NCBI GenBank assembly: GCA_002692605.1
Contig: NZLE01000141.1
Coordinates: forward strand, 1-15,936
DNA: 15,936 bases
Direction: 5' to 3'
Origin: Opitutia bacterium
GTDB lineage: Bacteria > Verrucomicrobiota > Verrucomicrobiia > Opitutales > Seribacteraceae
This document shows positions 8,525 to 14,772 of the stretch, piece by piece. The translations under genes were made by a program, and so were the position numbers. Numbering within the stretch: position 1 is the stretch's first letter; every line of letters begins with the position of its first letter. Below the pieces are notes generated by a model. That model was not told the DNA's origin and made no database searches. It saw only the letters and a program-made list of their open reading frames with translations.

Positions 8525-9388
8525 TCAGTCGAGCCCTTGGGCGAGGAGTTCCTCAAGAAACCCCCGAACCACCCGCTTCATCTTGGGTAAGGCTTCGGCG
8601 GAAGCCTTTTCCACGTCATCGTGACTCAGGGGTTCCTCACTGATGCCAGCTGCGAGATTGCTGATGCAGGACAAACCCACCACTTTCATGCCAAGGGCAT
8701 TGCCAAGCATCGCTTCGGGCACCGTGGACATGCCAACGGCATCCGCACCCAATTTGGCGAAGGCGGAAATTTCGGCGGGCGTTTCAAAAGCGGGCCCGGA
8801 CAGAGCGAGGTAGGACCCTTGGTGAATCCGAACCCCGTGCTTTTCGCCCACCTCGCAAAGAAGCCTTCTCAGCTCCGGGTCATAGACTTGGGACTGGTCG
8901 GGGAACCGGGGAGAATCGGGATGAAGTACCGGTCCGATAAGGGGATTCCCTGGCATGAAGTTCAGGTGATCCCTGAGAACCATGAGATCCGCGACTTTGA
9001 ATGAGGGGGACAGTCCTCCCGCCGCATTGGTCAGGAACAAGGTTTCCGTACCCAATTCCTTGGCGAGTAGGATTGGAAATCGAATGGGTCCCCACCCCAC
9101 TCCTTCATAAAAATGCCTCCTTCCTTGGAAGACGAGGAATTGCTTGTTACCGAGTTCGCGCAGATGCAAGTTGCCGGCATGGCCCGATACCGTGGTCTGA
9201 CTCATTCCGGGAATTTCGGAATAAGACAGGCTTTCACCTGAACCGAAGTCTTCCACCACCTTTCCCCAACCCGATCCGCACACCAGGCAAACCGCGGGGT
9301 CTAGCCTACCCCAACGCTCGGAGAGAAAGGCGCCGGCTTCGGTAACCGAGTCCTTGTCCCTTTCTGCGGAGATGACGGTCTCAGCCAT
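8525..9388 (-). CDS. Purine nucleoside phosphorylase, trimeric (family 2) type
   Basis: Cytosolic salvage enzyme of 287 residues: phosphorolysis of purine nucleosides to free base and (deoxy)ribose-1-phosphate. Motifs in order: CGSGWG (37-42), GHAGNLH (69-75, phosphate/active-site His70), GRRHFYEG (89-96), NAAGG (121-125), GPAFETPAE (198-206, base-binding Glu202), GMSTVPEA (219-226, sugar-binding Met220) and SCISN (240-244). Asn244 at the base-contact position argues for PNP rather than methylthioadenosine phosphorylase, which has Asp there. Length is normal for the low-molecular-mass trimeric class (punA/deoD2-like; I give no symbol because naming varies). The start codon overlaps the purM stop by 8 bp (ATGGCTGA), a sign of translational coupling, and no independent Shine-Dalgarno is visible. 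Confidence 0.93.
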   Translation of the reverse strand: MAETVISAERDKDSVTEAGAFLSERWGRLDPAVCLVCGSGWGKVVEDFGSGESLSYSEIPGMSQTTVSGHAGNLHLRELGNKQFLVFQGRRHFYEGVGWGPIRFPILLAKELGTETLFLTNAAGGLSPSFKVADLMVLRDHLNFMPGNPLIGPVLHPDSPRFPDQSQVYDPELRRLLCEVGEKHGVRIHQGSYLALSGPAFETPAEISAFAKLGADAVGMSTVPEAMLGNALGMKVVGLSCISNLAAGISEEPLSHDDVEKASAEALPKMKRVVRGFLEELLAQGLD

Positions 9389-10574
9389 AAGAAAGGGTTT
9401 TGTTTGGGAGTCGGATGGTCAGGTGATTGGCTCCGTCCTTTCTTTCGGATGATTCGGTACGCCCGATGATCCGAGCATCGATCCCGAATTGGCCGGCCAA
9501 TCCAATCAAGTCCTCCGCCACCTGCGGCTTGCAATAGGCTTCCAGACGGTGACCCATGTTGTAGACTTGGTGCATCTCTTCGTCCGTGGTGCCCGATACC
9601 CGTTGAATTTCCCTAAAAAGCGGGGGGGGAGCGAAGAGGTTGTCCTTAAGATGATGAACCCCAGCGCCAAATCGCATGCATTTGGTCTGACCACCTCCCG
9701 AGCAATGGACCAGGCCCAGAACCTCCCCCTTCCACTCCTCCATGATTTTCTTGACCACGGGAAGATAGGTGCGGGTCGGACTGAGCAGAGCTTCGCCTAC
9801 GGAGAGCGGGGATTCGGGGAGTGGGTCCGCCATGCGATGGGGACCGCAGTACAAATATTGAGGGTCGGTTTGAGGGTCGAAGGTTTCCGGGTAGTTCTCG
9901 CGGTAATGAGAACAAAGCAGTTCATGCCTCGCGCTCGTCAAACCATTACTGCCCACACCACTGTTTTCAAAGGTTTCATAGCTGGCTTGCCCGAAGGAAG
10001 CCAAGCCCACAATGGACAAACCAGGGCCAATTCGAGCATTGTCAATAATTCGATCCCTCGGGCTGACGGCGACGGCGCAGGAATCGACCGCTACGGTTCC
10101 CGTGAGATCCCCGACGTCCGCAGTTTCTCCTCCTCCACTTTTTACGTTGATGCCCTGATCCGACAAAGTCTGCAGAAACGCTTCGGTTCCCTCAATCAAT
10201 GCGGCCAGGGCTTCTCCGGGAAAATTTCTGGCATTACGATTGACTGTGCTGGAAAGCACCACGCGGTCCCAAACCCCAACGCAAGCCAAGTCATCCAAAT
10301 TCATCACGATACTGTCTTGGGCAATCCCATGAAAGACGCTGGGATCTCCGGTTTCACGATACCAGAGGTAAGCGAGGACCGACTTTGTCCCCGCTCCATC
10401 CGAATGAATTACATTGCAATACTCGGGGTGATTGGTGAGCAGGTCCTCCGTCACTTTACAAAAGGCGCCGGGAAACAGACCCCGGTCCATATGGTCAACC
10501 ACTTTGTGGACCTCGCTTTTGTCGGATGAAACCCCGCGTTGGTTGTATCGGTTTTGTGAAAGGCTGCTAGGCAT
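9381..10574 (-). CDS. purM: Phosphoribosylformylglycinamidine cyclo-ligase (AIR synthase), Bacteroidetes-like form
   Basis: ATP-dependent enzyme of de novo purine synthesis converting FGAM to AIR in the cytosol. The 397-residue protein follows the PurM-like two-domain plan: DGAGTKS (59-65), a metal/nucleotide segment AQDSIVMNLDDL (85-96), SGGGETADVG (146-155), then in the C-terminal half HCSGGGQTKC (290-299) and NMGHRLEAY (339-347). It is longer than the roughly 345-residue E. coli-type enzyme; the opening SQNRYNQRGVS and HCSGGGQTK signatures recall the form I associate with Bacteroidetes. ATG 10574 (MPSSLSQNRYN) was chosen over upstream in-frame starts up to 10628, because those lie across a plausible promoter and add residues unlike the family. 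It heads the minus-strand unit with PNP and hisI. A specialised AIR-synthase paralogue remains possible if the genome also holds a short PurM. Confidence 0.85.
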   Translation of the reverse strand: MPSSLSQNRYNQRGVSSDKSEVHKVVDHMDRGLFPGAFCKVTEDLLTNHPEYCNVIHSDGAGTKSVLAYLWYRETGDPSVFHGIAQDSIVMNLDDLACVGVWDRVVLSSTVNRNARNFPGEALAALIEGTEAFLQTLSDQGINVKSGGGETADVGDLTGTVAVDSCAVAVSPRDRIIDNARIGPGLSIVGLASFGQASYETFENSGVGSNGLTSARHELLCSHYRENYPETFDPQTDPQYLYCGPHRMADPLPESPLSVGEALLSPTRTYLPVVKKIMEEWKGEVLGLVHCSGGGQTKCMRFGAGVHHLKDNLFAPPPLFREIQRVSGTTDEEMHQVYNMGHRLEAYCKPQVAEDLIGLAGQFGIDARIIGRTESSERKDGANHLTIRLPNKTLSYG

Positions 10575-10599
10575 TGAAAATATCTTGCTTGATTGTCCG

Positions 10600-10628
10600 T
10601 TCATACGGAAGCACTTTCTTTCTTCCAA
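10600..10628 (-). promoter_or_regulatory. Putative sigma70-like promoter for purM-PNP-hisI
   Basis: Read on the minus strand, TTGGAA (10623-10628) and TATGAA (10600-10605) are separated by exactly 17 nt, each matching the -35 and -10 consensus at 4 of 6 positions. The -10 ends 25 nt before the purM ATG at 10574, giving a leader of about 18 nt. It fills most of the 59-bp gap between the divergent purM and GNAT genes. Two 4/6 boxes can occur by chance. Confidence 0.3.
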
Positions 10629-10633
10629 GAAAA

Positions 10634-11476
10634 ATGTCTAAGAAAGCAAAGGGAAAAGTACAAAGCTATCAAGATCTACGGTCCTTTTTTGGAAGAACTC
10701 AAAAATTCCTCTTAAAGAGGGAATTCGAAAACAACCTCTTTTGGGAGGTGAAACGGTTGGTCCTGAAGAGGGGAGTGAGCGGATGGGCTGGGAACGTCTT
10801 TCTTAACGGAAGAATTGTCCTAAGCGGCATGGTCACCCCAACGGGTTACCTTTTGCTCTCATCGGGCCCGCGGCACGCTTTGCTTCGGTTGGTTGCCTAT
10901 GCAAAATCCAAGAAGTTGAAAATCAAGGGAGTGACCGGACCGGAACAATCCGTTGACTGTTTTTGCGAACTTTGGAACGGTTCCGTCGCATCGACGGGGC
11001 GAGAAGGCAAGTCATTTATGATCTATTCGATTTCATGTCGCCGGTTTCCCCCCTTCCCCCTTTCCCTTGCTCTGGAAAGCGTCGGACCCGGAAGTTGGCC
11101 GAGAATTCAGGCCTGGACGATGCAATTCGCCCGGGAATCCATTCCCCCGATTCAGGCCAATGCCCTCCTTGCGGTTACCCGTGAGATGATGGCGGATGGG
11201 AACCTTTTTCTGCTGCGAAAGGATGGCGTTGCCTGCGGAATGGGAGGTTTCGGAAGATCCACTCCGAACAGTCTGGTCATCAACGAAGTCTTCGTCCCTA
11301 AGGAAATGCGACGCCAAGGCCATGCAGCGGATTTGATATCGGGCTTGATTGCGAAGGCAGGTGAGAGAAAGGTTCGGAATTGCATCCTATTCAGCGATTT
11401 CGAGGGGCCGAGCAACTTGTATGATTCCCTTGGTTTTGTCCAGGTGGGGAGATTTGTGGAAAAAGGTTTTCGCTAG
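10634..11476 (+). CDS. GNAT-family acetyltransferase (COG3393-like)
   Basis: Predicted acetyl-CoA-dependent N-acetyltransferase of 280 residues; substrate unknown. The catalytic GNAT half is C-terminal: strand EVFVPKEM (218-225), acetyl-CoA loop RRQGHA (226-231, matching R/Q-x-x-G-x-A), a helix to about 243, then FSDFEGPSNLYDSLGF with the usual N-xx-YxxLGF ending. The N-terminal half has the layout I associate with COG3393-type GNATs: GYLLLSSGP followed by GVTGPEQSVDCF (about 99-110). I took ATG 10634 rather than the in-frame ATG at 10574, which overlaps the purM start codon on the opposite strand. The gene diverges from purM and converges on xseA, sharing the CTAG at its stop, so it is probably transcribed alone. 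Confidence 0.8.
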   Translation: MSKKAKGKVQSYQDLRSFFGRTQKFLLKREFENNLFWEVKRLVLKRGVSGWAGNVFLNGRIVLSGMVTPTGYLLLSSGPRHALLRLVAYAKSKKLKIKGVTGPEQSVDCFCELWNGSVASTGREGKSFMIYSISCRRFPPFPLSLALESVGPGSWPRIQAWTMQFARESIPPIQANALLAVTREMMADGNLFLLRKDGVACGMGGFGRSTPNSLVINEVFVPKEMRRQGHAADLISGLIAKAGERKVRNCILFSDFEGPSNLYDSLGFVQVGRFVEKGFR

Positions 11477-12705
11477 GGCGCATTCCCTTCCTTTTCGACT
11501 CTCACCCTTTTACTGCCATCCTTCAGCGTGACCGAAATCAGAGAACCGGCTTTGAGCGACTTCGAACGGTCAAGAATGGTCCCCTGCTCATCCTGAAGGT
11601 AGGCAAAACCCTTCCCCAAAACGGTTTGCAGGCTGCATCCTTCGAGCCTTTTGTGCAGGGAGGACAGCCGGTCGCGGGTTCTTTCCATGCGGTGGGTGAG
11701 AGTCGCTCTCATTCTCGTTTCCAAGTCATCCAGAAATTGGCCTTGTCTTTGGAGCGTGGATTTCGGTGAGTGAGCGGCCAAACGGGCTTGCCAAAGACTC
11801 AATTCGTCGGATTTTCTTTCCAGGACCTGCCTAGGAATATCAAGAAAGCGTTGAGTCAGATCGAGGAGTTGCTTGCTCAAACGAAGATATTCGGAGCTAA
11901 TCCATTCGGCGGCCGCGGATGGGGTTTCGGCCCTGAAATCAGCAATGAAATCGGTCAGCACGAAATCAGTCTGGTGCCCAATCGCGGAGATCGTCGGAAG
12001 CGAGCAATTCCCAAGAGCCCTTACCAAACCCTCGTCGTTGAAGGCCCAGAGGTCTTCGATGGATCCTCCTCCACGGGCCAAGACCACGAGATCCAATCCA
12101 GGGTGACGTTGAGCCTGCCCCAATGCCTGCAATAATTGTTTGGGTGCCTCTCGTCCCTGAACCATGGAACCGAAAACGAGGATTTCCCCGGTCCAACCTC
12201 TCCGCCTGAGAATACTGATGAAATCCTGCAGGGCGGCTCCTTTCAAGGAGGTGATGACAGCTATTTTTCTGGGCAAGGCAGGCAAAGGCTTCTTCCGCTC
12301 CTCTTCAAACAGCCCTTCCTGCAAAAGCTTTTCCTTAAGTAATTCGAATTGCTGCCGGAGATTTCCCAATCCGTCCTGCATGATGTGCTTCACACGCAGT
12401 TGATATTCTCCTCTCGGTTCGTAAACGGTCACGTCTCCGAACGCCAAGCACTCGTCGCCCTCCTTGGGTAAGTAGGACGAACCGAGGGCATCCCTTTGAA
12501 AAAAGACGGCTTTCAATTGAGCGGACGAGTCCTTGAGCAGAAAGTATCGATGACCGCTGGAATGAGCGAGGAGGTTGGAAATTTCTCCCCGAACCCAAAC
12601 CTGAGAAAAGTTTTTCTCCAAGGATTTTCTCACCAGACGGGTGATTTTGGAAATGCTCAAGACCGGAGTGTCTTCCTCGTGCCGTTCGAACAACTCAACT
12701 TGCAT
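11473..12705 (-). CDS. xseA: Exodeoxyribonuclease VII large subunit
   Basis: Catalytic subunit of exonuclease VII, which degrades single-stranded DNA to oligonucleotides in repair and needs the small XseB subunit. The 410-residue length is normal. An N-terminal OB-fold (about 15-110) contains VWVRGEISN (36-44) and GHRYFLLKD (51-59); the nuclease core shows RKIAVITSLKGAALQDF (146-162), ARGGGSIEDLWAFND (210-224) and AIGHQTDFVLTDFIADFRA (241-259) followed by TPSAAAE. His244 and Asp247 match the conserved GHxTD catalytic motif (Gln replaces the common Glu between them). A coiled-coil-like arm occupies roughly 270-360. The start overlaps the end of the membrane protein gene by 11 bp, so it is probably coupled to it. 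No xseB is adjacent. The stop codon shares CTAG with the convergent GNAT gene. Confidence 0.95.
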   Translation of the reverse strand: MQVELFERHEEDTPVLSISKITRLVRKSLEKNFSQVWVRGEISNLLAHSSGHRYFLLKDSSAQLKAVFFQRDALGSSYLPKEGDECLAFGDVTVYEPRGEYQLRVKHIMQDGLGNLRQQFELLKEKLLQEGLFEEERKKPLPALPRKIAVITSLKGAALQDFISILRRRGWTGEILVFGSMVQGREAPKQLLQALGQAQRHPGLDLVVLARGGGSIEDLWAFNDEGLVRALGNCSLPTISAIGHQTDFVLTDFIADFRAETPSAAAEWISSEYLRLSKQLLDLTQRFLDIPRQVLERKSDELSLWQARLAAHSPKSTLQRQGQFLDDLETRMRATLTHRMERTRDRLSSLHKRLEGCSLQTVLGKGFAYLQDEQGTILDRSKSLKAGSLISVTLKDGSKRVRVEKEGNAP

Positions 12706-13372
12706 GACTTTTGTTTTTTACGAGTATTCGGCCGACTAGAAACATCACCGCAATCAGGCACAAACCGGTCCAAAGATATTTCCATTGTCCTCCGAAAATT
12801 CCGGCGAAAGCCAAAACGTATCCGCAGCCGGTGACACCTAAGACGGGAACGGAAATGAGCAGATAAGGCAGGAAGGGCATCCGTACCAAACCTAAACCGT
12901 AATTGGAAAAAATGAAAGGCACGCCTGGGGTAAGCCGAACGATGAGCGCCCATTGCATCAAATTCGTCGGAGGCTTTGTGGGAAGCTCGTACTTGAAGCG
13001 TTTGAGAAACTTTTGGATCAAGACACGAGCGGGTCCACGGGCAATCCAATAAGTCCAGGAAAGGTTGAGGCTCAAGGCGACCGTGCAATAGAGAGAGGAT
13101 ATCCAAGGTCCGTGCTCCTGTCCCCAGAGCCCGGCTAGGGTCAGCAAGGGAGCAACTGGCAAGATCAGTCCGGGCAAGACCGCTATGGAAGTGAATAACC
13201 AAAGTCCATTGCCCACCAGAAGGTCACGAAAGGACTCCCATGCTTGCTCAAGATTCCTCACCCCCTCGGGACCTGCCAAGTGGGCGTAGATCTTATAAGA
13301 CAGGTAGATTCCTGCAAAGAGCAGGACGACCGCGCCGATCAGACTGAGAAAGCCTTTGCGGGGGTTGATCAT
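12695..13372 (-). CDS. VTT/DedA (TVP38-like) integral membrane protein
   Basis: Inner-membrane protein of 225 residues in the VTT (SNARE-associated, TVP38/DedA) superfamily, members of which act in lipid scrambling or carrier recycling; this one's substrate cannot be read from sequence. Hydrophobic segments lie at about 8-30, 56-84, 88-110, a re-entrant and membrane block 141-193, and 197-219. The diagnostic RLTPGVPF (146-153) matches the family's R-xx-PxxPF motif, followed by NYGLGL. Its start is well supported: AGGGGG lies 8 nt upstream of ATG and overlaps the stop of the preceding mini-prepilin gene, 13 bp away. Downstream it overlaps xseA by 11 bp, so the three genes form one tight unit. 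Confidence 0.88.
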   Translation of the reverse strand: MINPRKGFLSLIGAVVLLFAGIYLSYKIYAHLAGPEGVRNLEQAWESFRDLLVGNGLWLFTSIAVLPGLILPVAPLLTLAGLWGQEHGPWISSLYCTVALSLNLSWTYWIARGPARVLIQKFLKRFKYELPTKPPTNLMQWALIVRLTPGVPFIFSNYGLGLVRMPFLPYLLISVPVLGVTGCGYVLAFAGIFGGQWKYLWTGLCLIAVMFLVGRILVKNKSHAS

Positions 13373-13379
13373 CCAAATG

Positions 13380-13386
13380 CCCCCTC
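13380..13386 (-). promoter_or_regulatory. Shine-Dalgarno of the VTT membrane protein gene
   Basis: GAGGGGG on the minus strand ends 7 nt before the ATG at 13372 and touches the TAG of the upstream small gene (13386-13388). It is the clearest Shine-Dalgarno in the window, where most genes have none obvious, and it supports the chosen start. Confidence 0.45.
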
Positions 13387-13616
13387 TAATCGGTGGGTAG
13401 GATCAAAGGCTCGGACTCCGTGGCGTTTTCCTCATTTCCGGAATTCCACGGATCCACTTCCTTCTGCTCGGGGTCGGGATAAGCAATCGGTTGCCTTTCG
13501 CCGTACCACGAATTGTAAATGGGAATCGCAAGAAAAATGACAACCAGGGCAATGCAAAGCAAAAGGATTAGTTCCAACCGTGAATACCCCCTTTGAAATT
13601 TTTTCTCTATTGCCAT
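13386..13616 (-). CDS. Mini type IV prepilin-like protein
   Basis: Small protein of 76 residues with a near-canonical type IV pilin N-terminus. A short basic leader MAIEKKFQRG (1-10) is followed by Tyr11 (+1), Glu15 (+5) and a hydrophobic helix to Ile33, with Pro32 at +22 in AIPIYN, closely matching the AIPAYQ end of classical pilin helices. Prepilin peptidase cleavage after Gly10 would leave a 66-residue peptide whose outer part is only about 40 acidic, Pro-rich residues, too short for a normal pilin globular domain. This suggests a minimal pseudopilin or a membrane peptide that uses the pilin signal; the fit is seen in the sequence, the function is inferred. It lies 13 bp ahead of the VTT gene and 57 bp after the 57-residue protein gene on the same strand. 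No pilus ATPase or prepilin peptidase is in the window. Confidence 0.72.
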   Translation of the reverse strand: MAIEKKFQRGYSRLELILLLCIALVVIFLAIPIYNSWYGERQPIAYPDPEQKEVDPWNSGNEENATESEPLILPTD

Positions 13617-13673
13617 ATTTATGTAGTATGCCTTGTGGTAGGCTTTGGGACAAGAAAAGAACCTATTCGGCGT

Positions 13674-13847
13674 CTATCCGCGAAAGAGCCAAAACATCAC
13701 TCCGGGCAAAGCCATGCCCAAAACCGCTAGGATCCCGATCAGCAATTGGACGCGAAAAGCTTCCCTGCGATTTTGAGGAGTATCGGGGGAAGGTGGATTC
13801 CCCCAATCCGAATCGTTTGGGTCTTGCTCTTTGAGGCTCTTTTCCAT
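13674..13847 (-). CDS. Small single-TM protein, 57 residues, unrecognised
   Basis: An open frame of 57 codons starting at ATG 13847 and ending at TAG 13674-13676. It encodes an acidic, Pro/Asn/Asp-rich cytosolic-looking start (MEKSLKEQDPNDSDWGNP), a basic NRREAFR at 26-32, then one membrane span of about 20 residues (33-53) ending WLFRG. That layout (polar head, positive residues, clean TM, short tail) is typical of real small membrane proteins rather than chance frames. It fills the gap between tyrA and the mini-prepilin gene and precedes the latter by 57 bp on the same strand, so it may lead that operon. No good Shine-Dalgarno is visible. The family is unknown to me. Confidence 0.5.
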   Translation of the reverse strand: MEKSLKEQDPNDSDWGNPPSPDTPQNRREAFRVQLLIGILAVLGMALPGVMFWLFRG

Positions 13848-13908
13848 GAATGAATGGATAGCTCAATACATACGCAAAATCAAAACCAAATCCAACCCAA
13901 CCGTATCA

Positions 13909-14772
13909 ATGCCAATTTTCGAACAAGTCGCGATTTTGGGCCCGGGGCTTCTCGGCGCCTCGCTGGCGATGGCGGTTCGCGAGAGAAAAATCTGCGAAAG
14001 AATCGTCGTTTGGGGAAGAAAAGAGGAAAGGCTGGAAAGTTGCAGGGCAAAGCCATGGTGTGACTTTGCGGATCGAGATTTGCAAAAGATCCTTTTCGGT
14101 AGTGATTTGATCGTGTGTTGCACCCCGGTGGACAGTATCCGGGAGATGGTCGGAGAGATAATGCCACGGACCGTGAAGGATGTTTTGGTCACGGACGTGG
14201 GCAGTGTAAAGGAAAGCATTTGCAGGGAAGCAAGGGAGGCTTCGACCGAGGAGAGTGGAACCTTTGTCGGTTCGCACCCGATGGCCGGTTCCGAAAAATC
14301 GGGAATGGAGTTTGCCTCTGCGGACCTCTTTCTGGGCCGAACCTGCATATTGACGCCGGACGAGGATTGTCCTGACGAAAAAGTAAAGCGGTTGACTGAG
14401 TTTTGGGGGCTTTTGGGGATGAAGATCCAAGTGGAATCTCCTTGCAGGCATGATGAAATCGTTGCCAACGTCAGTCATCTGCCTCATTTCCTTGCATCGA
14501 GTCTCGGACAATACTTGAGCAAGCGCCCCAAGGAGTGGATGGAAGCCTCGGGCCAGGGCTTGCGTGACACTACGCGGATTGCCCAGGGAGATGCGGGACT
14601 TTGGCTGGAAATCATGAAAGCCAACCAATCAAAATTGAGTGATTCTCTGGACCATTGGACGAAGTCCTTGGAGGAGGCGAAAGAATTTCTTCGGAAAGGC
14701 GAGTGGGAAAACCTCGAGAAATTTCTTGCGGACGGGGCCCATTTGCGAAAGAGCCTGGGTTCGGGAAAATGA
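13909..14772 (+). CDS. tyrA: Prephenate dehydrogenase (TyrA family)
   Basis: Cytosolic NAD(P)-dependent enzyme of tyrosine biosynthesis, oxidatively decarboxylating prephenate (or arogenate) to 4-hydroxyphenylpyruvate (or tyrosine). The 287-residue protein has the Rossmann loop GPGLLGASLA (11-20), VCCTPVDSI (69-77), TDVGSVK (95-101), SHPMAGSEKSG (122-132) and, in the helical half, SHLPH (189-193) and GLRDTTRIAQGDAGLW (217-232). The catalytic His in SHPMAG is present. There is no chorismate mutase domain and no obvious ACT domain. I chose ATG 13909, since MPIFEQVAILGPG is the expected distance before the nucleotide loop; starts at 13831 or 13846 add basic residues unlike the family and overlap the divergent small gene. 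No Shine-Dalgarno is clear. aroA follows with a 4-bp ATGA overlap, so the two are translationally coupled. Prephenate versus arogenate specificity cannot be decided. Confidence 0.93.
   Translation: MPIFEQVAILGPGLLGASLAMAVRERKICERIVVWGRKEERLESCRAKPWCDFADRDLQKILFGSDLIVCCTPVDSIREMVGEIMPRTVKDVLVTDVGSVKESICREAREASTEESGTFVGSHPMAGSEKSGMEFASADLFLGRTCILTPDEDCPDEKVKRLTEFWGLLGMKIQVESPCRHDEIVANVSHLPHFLASSLGQYLSKRPKEWMEASGQGLRDTTRIAQGDAGLWLEIMKANQSKLSDSLDHWTKSLEEAKEFLRKGEWENLEKFLADGAHLRKSLGSGK

Noticed and set aside
8512..8526. GAGCT-TTGCG-AGCTC hairpin between PNP and hisI
   Set aside because: The stem is only 5 bp with no T-run on either strand and it overlaps the PNP stop; too weak to call a terminator.
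9489..10529. Open frame of 346 codons on the plus strand
   Set aside because: It is antisense to purM, which has clear motifs throughout; the reverse product has no family features.
13625..13653. TTGTCC-17 nt-CATACT on the minus strand before the mini-prepilin gene
   Set aside because: Each box matches consensus at only 4 of 6 positions and the start of transcription would fall at the ATG itself, requiring a leaderless message; kept out as a promoter call.
13663..13866. 67-codon minus-strand frame overlapping the 57-residue gene
   Set aside because: Its product is a basic, low-complexity sequence without structure, whereas the overlapping frame from 13847 encodes a coherent membrane protein.
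13906..14628. Open frame of 240 codons on the minus strand
   Set aside because: Antisense to tyrA, whose motifs span the whole interval.
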